A model generated the notes under the pieces. The model ran no database searches. It was given only the letters and a program-made list of their open reading frames with translations, and was not told the DNA's origin. The translations under genes and the position numbers were made by a program. 64,000 bases of DNA from Microlunatus speluncae (GTDB taxonomy: Bacteria; Actinomycetota; Actinomycetes; Propionibacteriales; Propionibacteriaceae), in NCBI RefSeq assembly GCF_009299835.1, contig NZ_VKCZ01000018.1:114930-178929 (forward strand). Direction: 5' to 3'. The number at the start of each line of letters is the position of its first letter. Within the stretch, counting starts at the first letter, position 1. Positions 16,937-26,063 of the stretch are shown one piece after another.

Positions 16937-18352
16937 GTGACTACCCCCATCGGCCTCATCGGGCTCGATCCGCTCGCAGCCCACCTCACCAGAGCCGGTT
17001 TCACGGTTGCCACCAGCCCGGATCTGCGGATCGCGGCGGACCGGGTGCACGAGCTGGTCACCGACCACGGTCCGGTCGGCTGCCTGATCCTGAACCAACC
17101 CCGGGTGCAGAGCCTGATCCCGCGGATCTATCGGCACGTCAATCTGACCGTGCTCGGCACCGACCAGCATCCGATCGTGGACGACGGTGACGGCTACCGC
17201 ACCTATCAGTTGCGCGGCGGCAGCACGGTGGTCGACGTGCTGAAGAACGCCGGAGTGGTCACCGACGCCATCGACCTCGATCAGCTGCCGCCCGGCCTGC
17301 AGTTCGAGTCCGACGGCTCGCTGCTCGACCCCAACGTGCCGGACTGGTCCGAATGGGACCCGGACCTGCAGTCGCCGCGCCGGGCCGCCGCGGGCGATCC
17401 GGAGGGCCTGGCGGGAGTCGTGCCCACCGATGACGAGTTCTTCGCCGAGTCGGTACGGCGAGCGCTGCGCGGCGGCGCGATCCGGACCGGCCAGGCCGAG
17501 GTGCTGTTCACGCTGTCCGGTTCCGGCGGCGTCGGCAAGTCCTCGCTCGCCCTGTCCGTGGCCAATCGGGCCGCCAACCGCGGCCGCCGGGTGGTGCTGA
17601 TCGACGCCAACCTCGGCCAGCCCGACCTGGCGACGTTCCTCCGGGTGGCCGACGGTGACCTGCCGACGGTCTTCGACGCGGTGCTCGACGACAACGTACG
17701 GACCGGCATCATCTCCCCGATCGCGCTGAACCGGACCCGGGACGCCCGGTTGTCCAAGGTCAACTTCGCCTTCATCCAGGGTCCGACGGCCGAGCAGTTG
17801 GGCACCGGCCGGATCACCGCCGGAGTGGTCGCCGGCATGATCAGCCAGGTCCGGCAGTTCTGCGACCTGGTCGTGCTGGACACCCAGATCCTCGAGCGGG
17901 ACGACCCGCGCGGCCTGGTCACCCAGATCATCGAGCCCGAGCTCGGCGCCGGCGGCTGGGCGCTCGCGGTCACCGGCATGTCGACCGCGGGCCTGTCCAA
18001 CCTGATCGAGGTGATGGAGCGGCTGCTCCGGCTGGGCGTGAACCCGAGTCACGTGATGTCGCTGATCAACCGGGTGCCGACCAATCTCGCCCTGCACAAC
18101 CAGGATCGGATCGTCGCGGCGCTGCGCGAGCTGTCGGTGCACATCGGCACGATCTGGGAGGACAACGAGATCCTGTCCCGGATGAACGCCGGTGAGCTGG
18201 TCTCCGATCTGCCGGTCTGCGCCAACCTGATCGACACCGTGCTGCACCGGATCTTCGACATGCCGGTCGAGGCGCCGGCGTACGTGCCGGAGGCGGAACG
18301 GGAGCGCCGTCGGGGCTGGTTCCGGCGACGTGGAAAGGAGTCCGGCCGATGA
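16937..18352 (+). CDS. CpaE/TadZ/ParA-like P-loop ATPase
   Basis: A 471-residue protein. An N-terminal receiver-like region (about 1-150) is followed by a SIMIBI-class ATPase with GSGGVGKSS at about residues 195-203. The signature lysine of the deviant Walker A (KGGxGKT) is replaced by Ser. VVLIDANLGQPDLATFL and CDLVVLDTQ follow. CpaE/TadZ proteins localise secretion or pilus machines. The GTG start follows a repeated AGGTG tract that includes the ribosome site. The C-terminus is basic (RRGWFRRRGKE). The stop overlaps the next start (ATGA). Confidence 0.78.
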   Translation: MTTPIGLIGLDPLAAHLTRAGFTVATSPDLRIAADRVHELVTDHGPVGCLILNQPRVQSLIPRIYRHVNLTVLGTDQHPIVDDGDGYRTYQLRGGSTVVDVLKNAGVVTDAIDLDQLPPGLQFESDGSLLDPNVPDWSEWDPDLQSPRRAAAGDPEGLAGVVPTDDEFFAESVRRALRGGAIRTGQAEVLFTLSGSGGVGKSSLALSVANRAANRGRRVVLIDANLGQPDLATFLRVADGDLPTVFDAVLDDNVRTGIISPIALNRTRDARLSKVNFAFIQGPTAEQLGTGRITAGVVAGMISQVRQFCDLVVLDTQILERDDPRGLVTQIIEPELGAGGWALAVTGMSTAGLSNLIEVMERLLRLGVNPSHVMSLINRVPTNLALHNQDRIVAALRELSVHIGTIWEDNEILSRMNAGELVSDLPVCANLIDTVLHRIFDMPVEAPAYVPEAERERRRGWFRRRGKESGR

Positions 18353-19341
18353 GCCCCAAGACCGCGAACGGCACCTCCCGCAAGCTCAAGAACGTCGACT
18401 GGTGGGACGAGCCGGACACGTTGCCGGTTGTCGTCGACCCGCGCAAGGGCAAGATCAGGCGCCGGTTGATCACCGTCTACCTGTGGGTGTCGGCGATCTT
18501 GTTCCCGTTCCTGATCTTCGCCGTGATCGTGCTGGCGGTACGGATCGTGGCCCCGCCCAGCGCCAACGCCGGTGCCGGCCCGGACAACTCGGTCACCCGG
18601 GAGGCGGCCCAGGCCCAGGTCGCGGTCGAGCGCTGGCTCGGCGAGACGCCGTCGCCGCTGCCCGGCGGTCGGGTGGTGGCCTACACCGGCTCGACCAGCA
18701 AGGCGGCCCAGCAGCGGGAGGGCCAGCGGTCGGAGCCGCGGACGCTGACCACCTATTCCTTCGTGCTGGCCGATTCCGCCGGCCGGATGTACGACACCAG
18801 CATCCAGCTGGTGATCTCCGACGAGGGCGCGGTGGCCCTGGCCGATCCTTCCTTCGTCCCGATCCTGCCGGCCAATCCGGAAGCCGGCGGCCAGACGGAG
18901 TGGCCGTGGCCGGGGGTCGCCTCGATCGCCGCGGCTCCGGAGTACGCGCAGGCGGTCAACGCCTGGACCAAGGCCTACACCGGCGGCGATCCGGCCGCGC
19001 TGAAGCTGGCCGTCGGCGATCCGGCCGCGGACCGGTTCTACATGCCGCTCACCGGGGTCAGCTTCACCGACCTCAGCATCGGTCAGGTGGGTGCGCTCTG
19101 GGCCGATGATCAGGACCGGACCAAGGAGTCGAAGCCGCGGCAGGCGCTGCTCCGGGTCACGGTTTCCGCGGTCTGGGCGAGCCAGCGGACGGCGACCCAG
19201 CAGCCGACCCTGACGTACGACCTCCTGTTGGACCGGGCCGACACGGCGGCTCCGGGGGTCGTCGCCTGGGGTCCGCCCGGCGCCGACCTGACTCCGTACA
19301 ACAACGCGGTCGGCCGGAACCCACGGCCGGCGACGCGGTGA
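18349..19341 (+). CDS. TcpC/VirB8-like conjugation protein
   Basis: A 330-residue bitopic protein: cytosolic N-terminus (about 40 residues), TM helix (about 43-68), then an extracytoplasmic part with two tandem NTF2-like domains (about 85-195 and 205-315), as in TcpC of Gram-positive conjugation systems. The 4-bp overlap with the ATPase gene and adjacency to VirB4 support a role in the same translocation complex. Assignment rests on topology, length and context more than on a sharp motif. Confidence 0.7.
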   Translation: MSPKTANGTSRKLKNVDWWDEPDTLPVVVDPRKGKIRRRLITVYLWVSAILFPFLIFAVIVLAVRIVAPPSANAGAGPDNSVTREAAQAQVAVERWLGETPSPLPGGRVVAYTGSTSKAAQQREGQRSEPRTLTTYSFVLADSAGRMYDTSIQLVISDEGAVALADPSFVPILPANPEAGGQTEWPWPGVASIAAAPEYAQAVNAWTKAYTGGDPAALKLAVGDPAADRFYMPLTGVSFTDLSIGQVGALWADDQDRTKESKPRQALLRVTVSAVWASQRTATQQPTLTYDLLLDRADTAAPGVVAWGPPGADLTPYNNAVGRNPRPATR

Positions 19342-19357
19342 GAGGGGAGCGTTGATC

Positions 19358-21886
19358 ATGGCGGCACAGAAGCGACGCGGCTCGGCGCTGAACCAGCTGT
19401 CGACCAAGCCGACCTACTACACCACGCTCGGCCCGACCTATCCCGGCGGCCGCTGCCGCTCCAGCATGGACGGCAGCGTCTGGCTCTATCGGTCGGTGCC
19501 GCTGAAGCCGGTGGTCGACGCCCGCGACGACAAGTCGGCGCTGGACGCGATGACGCCGTTGTTCCGGGCCTACGTCGAGCTGGCCGGTCTGGTCGACGCC
19601 ACCTCGAATCGCCGCTACACGGCGCGGTCGTCGTACCGGCGGACCCACGCGTTGTTGATCAACGTCCAGGAGAACTTCCATCTGCCCTGGACCCATCCGC
19701 TCGGAACCTATCTGAACAAGGGATTCGGCGAGGAGCCGATCGACAACCGGCTGCTGCTGTTCGGCGTCCAGCTGAACGACAAGGTCGGCGGTGGCGGCGG
19801 ATTCCGTGATCGGATCGACTCGTTGGCCGCGTTCTTCAAGGACGGCCTGATCCCGCTCGCCGACTTCGACGAGGACTACGCCCGGGTCGACGCGGCGTTG
19901 GCCCGCTGCGGGTTGGTGGTGCCCCGGCCGGAGCAGTTCAAGCTGGCCGACGCGTACTGGAATCTCGGCGAGACTCCGGCCACGCCGCGGCTGAACCACC
20001 TCGAGCACATGCACGTCTTCCACTCGCCCGACTCGATGCGTATCGCCGAGATCGTCGGCACCGAGAACTGCGAGGCGCTCGAGGCGGTGCCCGGGCAGAG
20101 CGCCGTGACGTACGCGTCGGTCACCGAGTTCGACTTCGAGTTCGATTCGCCGACCGACCCGATCGCCCACTGGGTGTCGTCCTTGATCGACGAGGGCGCG
20201 ATCGCGGTGTCGCTGCGCGGGCTGGTCGAGCCGGCCAAGATGACCCGGAATCAGCTGCGCAGCCAGCGAAAGCGGTTCATCCGCGACATCGAGGATCGGC
20301 GCAAGCAGGGCCAGTTGTCCCGCAGCGAGCAGGACGAGATGTTGATGAAGCTCGGCCAGGTCGAAGATCATTACGGCAAGGGCGGCGCGAACCCGTCCTT
20401 GATCGACGCCAGCGGGCTGGTCGCCTTCTCCGGGATCAAGAGCCTGGACACCTTCAACTCCGCCAGCAACCCGATCCGGCTGGCGCCGATGACCCTGCTC
20501 CAGCCGGGTGCGATGGCCGAGACCTGGCTGTGTTCCAACGTGCGCGCCAATCCGAAACTGCACGACATCCCGGTCCAGGTCGTGGCCGCGTCCGGGATCA
20601 CTTCGCTGTCGTTCGTCGGCGACGCCGACGGTGCGCTGGTCGGCTTCACCGAGCGGGACCGGCAGCCGGCCTGGCTGTCGCCGAAGGCCGCCTCGGCCAA
20701 GGACAAGCTGCCGCTGTTCCTCTGCGCGGCTTCCACCGGCTCCGGTAAGACCATGCTGCTCCTCAACCTGGCCGATCAGTGGGCCCGGTCCGGCGAGTCG
20801 GGCGTGATCATCGACCCGAAGCAGGGCTCCGATCACGCCGCGGTCGTCGAGGCCTGCGGCGGCCAGACGATCCGGCTGGACGACATCCGTTCCGCCGATG
20901 GGATCTTCGACCCGATCCGGTTCTCGGCCAGCACCGAGGTCGGGGTCGAGCTGGCCAGCTCGATGTTGTTGTCGATCAACGTCTGGGGCGACAGCTCGGC
21001 CAAGGCGCGGGTGGAGCAGCCGCTCGGTGAGGCGCTGCGGTACGGCGTCGAGCACGGCGCGACCTGCATCGGCCAGGCGTTGGAGATCGCCGACCGGGAG
21101 CTTGATCATCTGCCGGAGGACATGATCCGCCGGGTGATGTCGGAGTCCCGCAACTCGGCCACCTTCTCGGCCTTGTGTGGCACGGATCCGCAGTCCAAGG
21201 CGCTGACGGTCAACGAGGGCATCACGTTGATCATGGTCGGCGACAACCACCTCAATGTGCCGCTGGCCGGTCAGCAGCCGGACGGTCTGGGGCAGCGGAC
21301 CGCGCTGGCCCTGGTCCGGATGATGGTGTTCGGCTCGGCGGCCGCGTTGCGGTCCCGCGGCGGCGGCTTCGTCTCGCTGGACGAGGCGTGGATGTTCCTC
21401 GGCGCCGGTGCGGCCGAGGTGGAGCGGCTCGGCCGGCTCGCCCGGTCGCAACGGGTGCTGCCGCTGCTCTTCACCCAGCGGGTCACCGACGCGCTCGAGG
21501 CCGGGTTGAAGGGCTACATCTCCCGGCTGGCGATCGGTCCGCTGGAGGACGAGGACGAGGCGATCGCCGCCTGCCGGATCGCCGGTCTGAACCCCGACCG
21601 CTACAAGGCGCGGATCATGCTGCCCGGCACGCTGGGTGGTGACTCGCACACCGGCGAACAGCCCAACTGGGACTCGATGCACGCGTTGAAGAGCCCGCGC
21701 AACAGCCAGGTGCTGCGTGGTTCGATCTTCATCTACCAGGACCTCGACACCCGGGCGGTGCCGACCGAGATCAGGTTGACCGACGACTTCCACCGGTTGG
21801 CGTCGACCAACCCGGAGGACGTCGAGGTACGCAAGCGCGAACGAGAGGCGACCTTGCGGCAGAATTCAGACGGTGTCCTTGTATAG
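19358..21886 (+). CDS. VirB4/TraC-like ATPase
   Basis: An 842-residue ATPase. The N-terminal region (about 1-400) corresponds to the VirB4 CagE/TrbE-like part. The C-terminal RecA-like domain has Walker A ASTGSGKT (about 457-464), VIIDPKQGSDH, and Walker B GFVSLDEAW (about 668-676). VirB4 proteins energise assembly and transport in type IV secretion. ATG 19358 is preferred over TTG 19352 because GAGGGGAG sits 8 nt upstream. No TraG/VirD4 coupling protein or relaxase is visible around it. Confidence 0.88.
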   Translation: MAAQKRRGSALNQLSTKPTYYTTLGPTYPGGRCRSSMDGSVWLYRSVPLKPVVDARDDKSALDAMTPLFRAYVELAGLVDATSNRRYTARSSYRRTHALLINVQENFHLPWTHPLGTYLNKGFGEEPIDNRLLLFGVQLNDKVGGGGGFRDRIDSLAAFFKDGLIPLADFDEDYARVDAALARCGLVVPRPEQFKLADAYWNLGETPATPRLNHLEHMHVFHSPDSMRIAEIVGTENCEALEAVPGQSAVTYASVTEFDFEFDSPTDPIAHWVSSLIDEGAIAVSLRGLVEPAKMTRNQLRSQRKRFIRDIEDRRKQGQLSRSEQDEMLMKLGQVEDHYGKGGANPSLIDASGLVAFSGIKSLDTFNSASNPIRLAPMTLLQPGAMAETWLCSNVRANPKLHDIPVQVVAASGITSLSFVGDADGALVGFTERDRQPAWLSPKAASAKDKLPLFLCAASTGSGKTMLLLNLADQWARSGESGVIIDPKQGSDHAAVVEACGGQTIRLDDIRSADGIFDPIRFSASTEVGVELASSMLLSINVWGDSSAKARVEQPLGEALRYGVEHGATCIGQALEIADRELDHLPEDMIRRVMSESRNSATFSALCGTDPQSKALTVNEGITLIMVGDNHLNVPLAGQQPDGLGQRTALALVRMMVFGSAAALRSRGGGFVSLDEAWMFLGAGAAEVERLGRLARSQRVLPLLFTQRVTDALEAGLKGYISRLAIGPLEDEDEAIAACRIAGLNPDRYKARIMLPGTLGGDSHTGEQPNWDSMHALKSPRNSQVLRGSIFIYQDLDTRAVPTEIRLTDDFHRLASTNPEDVEVRKREREATLRQNSDGVLV

Positions 21887-22853
21887 CTCGGAGCACGAGC
21901 CCGACCCGGCCGCGCGCTGGCGTACCGCGAACTCCGGTGTGCCCGCCGGTCTCGCCCTGCTCGACTGCGGCTCCACCTATGATCTTGCGGTCGGATACGC
22001 CGAATTCCGCGAGCACACGGGACTTGATCATGCCGAGCTGATCTCCGAGTTCGTCGTCGCCGCTCCGCTGCCGGCCTATCCCGATGTCCTGTCCGAGCAT
22101 GATCGTCGCTGGCCCACGGTGAATCCCGAGGCTCTGTGGCATCCGGCGTTCTGGCTGCCGGCCGAGGTGTGGGTGCGTCAGGTCCGGGACGACCTGGAGG
22201 AACCCGACCCGGTCTGGGTGGTTCGGGTCTGTCTCGAGCTCGAGGCGGCCGGACTGTACCGGTCCGATCGCGGCTGGCGGGACGTGCTGTACGACGTCGG
22301 GCTGCGCGTGGAGGACGAGGCGGACCTGGTCCGGATCAGGGAATGGCAGCAGGGCCGGGACGATCCCGCGCTGGATGCGATCGACCTGTCCGCACGGCTG
22401 GTCCGGATCCCAGATGATCAAGGAACCGGTGATCAAGGAACCGGTGATCAAGGAACCGGTGATCAAGGAACCGGTGATCAGGAGGATTGGGCGGGGGCGG
22501 CCGCGGCCGGACTGATCGGCGACCTGCTCGGCCGGGCCTGGGCGGTGCATGCGGACGAGTTCCTGGGGTGGATCGTCGAGGCCGAGTCGGGCGAACCGGT
22601 CCGGCAGCGCGCCGAGACCCAGGCCAGCCTCGGCCCCGGCGTCTTCGCCGGCGCGGTGGCCCCCGGGGTCGATCCGGGCACGGAGTTCTGGAGTTGGTTC
22701 AGCGACATCGTGGACGACCTCGGGCTGAGTGACGAAGCCCTGCTGTCCGGTCCGATCACCGCCGCGAAGCCGTGGCTGACCGCGACCCGCGCCCACTACT
22801 GGTCCAGCATCGACGCCCTGGCCGCGGCCGCCGAACGGGCCGCCGCCGGCTGA
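21873..22853 (+). CDS. Hypothetical protein with DQGTG repeats
   Basis: A 326-residue, mostly acidic soluble protein, GTG start overlapping the VirB4 gene by 14 bp, so it is translated with the secretion-like operon. Trp-rich segments (HPAFWLPAEVWVRQV, FWSWFSDI) occur on either side of a tandem DQGTG repeat (four perfect 15-bp DNA units, about residues 182-201). No family recognised. Being the last gene of the module, it could be an accessory or substrate, which is inference. Confidence 0.7.
   Translation: MSLYSSEHEPDPAARWRTANSGVPAGLALLDCGSTYDLAVGYAEFREHTGLDHAELISEFVVAAPLPAYPDVLSEHDRRWPTVNPEALWHPAFWLPAEVWVRQVRDDLEEPDPVWVVRVCLELEAAGLYRSDRGWRDVLYDVGLRVEDEADLVRIREWQQGRDDPALDAIDLSARLVRIPDDQGTGDQGTGDQGTGDQGTGDQEDWAGAAAAGLIGDLLGRAWAVHADEFLGWIVEAESGEPVRQRAETQASLGPGVFAGAVAPGVDPGTEFWSWFSDIVDDLGLSDEALLSGPITAAKPWLTATRAHYWSSIDALAAAAERAAAG
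22416..22475 (+). repeat. Tandem 15-bp repeat, 4 copies, in-frame
   Basis: Four identical units GATCAAGGAACCGGT encode DQGTG each, followed by a degenerate fifth (GATCAGGAG). Unit length is a multiple of three, so copy-number change would alter protein length without a frameshift. Confidence 0.92.
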
Positions 22854-22890
22854 TCACGCCGAATCGCCCTACCCGGATCCCGTCCCGGAT

Positions 22891-22896
22891 TAAGAT
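22891..22896 (+). promoter_or_regulatory. -10 box of leaderless LacI-family gene
   Basis: TAAGAT lies exactly 7 nt before the GTG at 22904, the spacing expected when transcription starts at the start codon. Confidence 0.5.
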
Positions 22897-22903
22897 CAAT
22901 CCT

Positions 22904-23929
22904 GTGGCTCGGAGCCGGATGCGCGACATCGCCGCGCGGCTGGGCGTCTCCGAAGCGGCGGTGTCCTTCGCGCTGAACGGTAAGCCGGGCGTGTCGGATG
23001 ATCTTCGTGTTCGGGTCCGCCGGGTCGCCGACGAGCTGAACTGGCGGCCGCACGCCGCCGCCCGAGCGCTCGCGGACTCGACGGCCCGAGCGGTCGGCCT
23101 GGCTCTGTGTCGCGACGACAACAGCACCAGCGGCGAGGGCTTCTTCATCCAGTTCATGGCCGGTCTGTCCAGCGGGCTGGAGAGCGAATCGATGGCGCTG
23201 GTGCTGCAGATCGTGCCGACGGTGGCCGAGGAGGTCGAGGTCTATCGCCGCTGGTGGACCGAGCGCCGGGTCGATGCCGTGGTGGTGCTGAATCTGATCA
23301 AGGACGATCCGCGGCCGGCCGCACTGGCCGCCATCGGCTGTCCGGCGGTGCTGGTGGCCGGACCGTACGCACCGACCGGGCACAGCACGGTCTCGGTCGA
23401 TGACGCAGCGGCGATGCGCAAGATCGTCGGCCACCTGGCCGAGCAGGGGCACCGCCGGATCGGCCATGTCGGCGGCCCGGCGGAGCTCGATCATGCCGAG
23501 TTGCGCCGCAGTTCTTTGGCCCGGGAAGGGAAGCGGGCGGGCATCCGGACCACGACGGCGCGCACCGACTACAGTGAGCGGGCCGCCCTCCGCGCGACCG
23601 AGGCGCTGTTGCGGCGGAAGGATCCGCCGACGGCGATCGTCTTCGACAACGAGATCCTCACCCTGGCCGGCCTGGCGGCGATTTCGGCGGCCGGGCTGCG
23701 GGTGCCGGAGGACGTGGCCGTGATCTCCTGGGAGGACGGGGCGATCTGCCGGCTCGCCACCCCGCCGATCACGGCCCTGGACCGGTCCGCCCAGTTGCTC
23801 GGTCGGCACACCGCGACTGCCGCGCTCCGGCTGCTCGACCGCTCCGCCGGCGTCGAGTCCGAGGTCGAACTGCAGCCGGAGCTGCTGATCAGGGCCAGTA
23901 GTAATTTCGCTAAACGATTGACCAACTAA
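22904..23929 (+). CDS. LacI-family transcriptional regulator
   Basis: A 341-residue regulator with an N-terminal LacI helix-turn-helix (MRDIAARLGVSEAAVSFALNGKPGVSDDLRVRV, residues about 6-38) and a periplasmic-binding-protein-like sensor domain (VGLALCRDDNS..., ending PELLIRASS). GTG 22904 is favoured by the -10 box 7 nt upstream; the ATG at 22919 is an alternative. It lies directly upstream of a dipeptide-type ABC operon, which it probably represses, perhaps in response to an oligosaccharide (inference from the LacI family). Confidence 0.9.
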   Translation: MARSRMRDIAARLGVSEAAVSFALNGKPGVSDDLRVRVRRVADELNWRPHAAARALADSTARAVGLALCRDDNSTSGEGFFIQFMAGLSSGLESESMALVLQIVPTVAEEVEVYRRWWTERRVDAVVVLNLIKDDPRPAALAAIGCPAVLVAGPYAPTGHSTVSVDDAAAMRKIVGHLAEQGHRRIGHVGGPAELDHAELRRSSLAREGKRAGIRTTTARTDYSERAALRATEALLRRKDPPTAIVFDNEILTLAGLAAISAAGLRVPEDVAVISWEDGAICRLATPPITALDRSAQLLGRHTATAALRLLDRSAGVESEVELQPELLIRASSNFAKRLTN

Positions 23930-23947
23930 GGCGCTTAAGGTTAGCCT
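23918..23947 (+). promoter_or_regulatory. Promoter of dipeptide-type ABC operon
   Basis: TTGACC (23918-23923) and TAGCCT (23942-23947) are 18 bp apart. The -35 overlaps the 3' end of the LacI-type gene. Adjacent A/T-rich sequence with a CG centre (CTAAACGATTG, 23910-23920) could be a LacI operator, but its dyad symmetry is poor. Confidence 0.4.
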
Positions 23948-23999
23948 CCACCCATCGGGGCCGGTTCGGCCGGGATGCGGGCGCGGGGAGGCGATCGTG

Positions 24000-25130
24000 A
24001 TGGCCGTTTCCGATCTTCGTCCGGCCATCGACCCCGGCGGGACGCTGGATCCGCGGGCACCACTGGATCGTCTTCGGTTGGCCGCGGCCGTCGCCCCACC
24101 GCGCCGGCGCTCGGCGTCGGCCCTGATCGGCGCCGCCGGCTACCTCGGCCGCCGGTTGTTGATCTATCTCGGCGTTGCCGCCGTGGCCACGGTGCTGAAC
24201 TTCTTCCTGCCCCGGCTGATGCCCGGCGATCCGGTCCGGGACTACATCCAGGCGACGATGAACGCGACCGGCCGGCCGCCGAGCGGGTTCGAGCTGCGCA
24301 GCCTCGAAGTCCTGTACGGAAAGCCGGACGAGAATCTGCTGATCGCCTTCGGCCAGTATCTGGGCGAGCTGGCCCAGGGCAACTTCGGGCTGTCCACGTC
24401 CAGCTATCCGACCCCGGTCACCGAGATGATCGCCCAGGCACTGCCCTGGACGATGGTGCTCGGTTTCGTCGTCGTGATCGGCGGCTGGGTGATCGGCACC
24501 GCGGGCGGCGCGGTGATCGGCTGGCGGCCGGGCTCGAAGCCGGATTCGGTGCTGACCCCGGTGATCATGTTCTTCCACTCCATCCCGTCCTACTGGCTGG
24601 CGCTGGTGTTCATCTGGTATTTCGCCTACCGGAACTCCTACTTCCCGGCCCAGGGGGCGTACGGCCGCGACGTCGAGCCGACCCTCAGTGATCCGGCGTT
24701 CCTGCCCGATGCGGCCTACCACGCCGCACTGCCGCTGTTCGTCACCCTGGTGCTCGGCTTCGCCGGCTGGATGTTCGCGATGCGCAACATGATGATCAAC
24801 ACGACCAACGAGGACTTCGTCGTGCTGGCCCGGGCCAAGGGCCTGCCGCACCGGGACATCCTGTTCCGCTACGCGGCTCGCAACGCGATGCTGCCCAACG
24901 TGACCGGGCTGGCCCAGGCGTTCGGCGGGATCCTGATGGCCATCGTCTTCATCGAGACCACCTTCGCCTATCCGGGGGTGGGGCTGCTGTTCAACAAGGC
25001 GATCTTCAATCGGGACTATCCGCTGATGCAGACGCTGTTCCTGATGGCGACGCTGAGCACGTTGATCTTCAACTTCCTCGCCGATTCGGTGTACGTGCTG
25101 CTCGATCCGCGGACCCGAGAGGAGCGCTGA
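24000..25130 (+). CDS. ABC transporter permease (DppB type)
   Basis: About 376 residues, with an unusually long cytosolic N-terminal extension of about 45 residues before the first TM helix, then six TM helices. Family marks are LPRLMPGDPV near the first helix and the coupling loop NEDFVVLARAKGLPHRDILFRYAARNAMLP (EAA motif). GTG 23997 is an alternative start; GGGGAGG is upstream. First gene of the operon B-C-D-F-A. Confidence 0.9.
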   Translation: MAVSDLRPAIDPGGTLDPRAPLDRLRLAAAVAPPRRRSASALIGAAGYLGRRLLIYLGVAAVATVLNFFLPRLMPGDPVRDYIQATMNATGRPPSGFELRSLEVLYGKPDENLLIAFGQYLGELAQGNFGLSTSSYPTPVTEMIAQALPWTMVLGFVVVIGGWVIGTAGGAVIGWRPGSKPDSVLTPVIMFFHSIPSYWLALVFIWYFAYRNSYFPAQGAYGRDVEPTLSDPAFLPDAAYHAALPLFVTLVLGFAGWMFAMRNMMINTTNEDFVVLARAKGLPHRDILFRYAARNAMLPNVTGLAQAFGGILMAIVFIETTFAYPGVGLLFNKAIFNRDYPLMQTLFLMATLSTLIFNFLADSVYVLLDPRTREER

Positions 25131-25136
25131 GACCTC

Positions 25137-26063
25137 ATGCTGCGACGGTTCCTCTCGATCACCAAGGTCCGGATCGGGCTGGCGATCTTCGTGCTGATGT
25201 TCGCGGTCGGGTTCGGCGGTCCGTGGCTGATGATGGACGTGCTCGGGATGGATCCGCTGATCGTCGACACGAACCGGCTGGCCGCCCCGCCGAGCCCGGA
25301 GCACTGGCTCGGCACCACCGCCAGCGGTCAGGACGTGCTGCTCCGGATCGTCCTCGGCACCCGCGGCTCGCTGCTGGTCGGGCTGACCTCGGCGCTGATC
25401 GCGACCGGCATCGCGCTGATCGTCGGGATCACCGCCGGCTACCTCGGCGGCGTCGTCGACGGCGTGATCAATGCGGTGATCAACATCTTCCTGACCATGC
25501 CGTCCTTCGTTGTGCTGTTGATGATCGCGGCCGCCTTTCGGGACATCAACTGGTTCATGGTCTCGGTGATCATCGGCGTCTTCGAGTGGCCGGGCACGGC
25601 CCGGTCGATCCGGGCCCAGGCCATGTCGCTGCGCGGCCGCGACTTCACCGCGGCCCTCAGGACGATCGGTGAGAAGCCGTGGCGGATCGTGCTGGTGGAG
25701 ATCGCGCCGCACCTCAACGGGCTGGCCTCCAGCCTGTTCCTGAGCGCGTTCGTCGCCGGCATCTTCGCCCAGTCCGGGATGGCGTTCCTCGGCATCGGCA
25801 ACGCCAGCGAATACAGCTGGGGCACCGAGATCAATCTCGCCTCGGGCCAGAACGCGCTCTTCCGCGGCCTCTGGTGGTGGTTCGGGCCGCCGGGGTTGGC
25901 GATCGCGCTGCTCGGGTTCGCCACCGCCTTGATCAACTTCGGGCTGGACGAGGTGACCAACCCGGCCCTCAGCTCGAAGCGGTCGGCGATCGTCCGGCGC
26001 TTCCTGGCCGAGCGGCGGCGGCGCCGCCTGGCCCGGCCGACGACGACGGAGGTGCTCGGATGA
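25137..26063 (+). CDS. ABC transporter permease (DppC type)
   Basis: A 308-residue inner-membrane permease with N-terminal TM helix, the GTTASGQDVLLRIVLGTR motif typical of DppC proteins, five further helices, and the EAA loop RDFTAALRTIGEKPWRIVLVEIAPH. The C-terminus ends in a very basic tail. It pairs with the DppB-type permease as the transmembrane channel; next gene overlaps by 4 bp. Confidence 0.9.
   Translation: MLRRFLSITKVRIGLAIFVLMFAVGFGGPWLMMDVLGMDPLIVDTNRLAAPPSPEHWLGTTASGQDVLLRIVLGTRGSLLVGLTSALIATGIALIVGITAGYLGGVVDGVINAVINIFLTMPSFVVLLMIAAAFRDINWFMVSVIIGVFEWPGTARSIRAQAMSLRGRDFTAALRTIGEKPWRIVLVEIAPHLNGLASSLFLSAFVAGIFAQSGMAFLGIGNASEYSWGTEINLASGQNALFRGLWWWFGPPGLAIALLGFATALINFGLDEVTNPALSSKRSAIVRRFLAERRRRRLARPTTTEVLG

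Noticed and set aside
22416..22475. CRISPR-like array
   Set aside because: The 15-bp units are contiguous with no spacers and are in-frame coding repeats.
23910..23920. LacI operator at CTAAACGATTG
   Set aside because: Dyad symmetry is poor; kept only as a possibility in the promoter note.
23910..25712. 600-codon minus-strand frame opposite the DppB/DppC-type genes
   Set aside because: Arg/Asp/Gln-rich shadow with no fold; the plus-strand permeases have canonical EAA loops.
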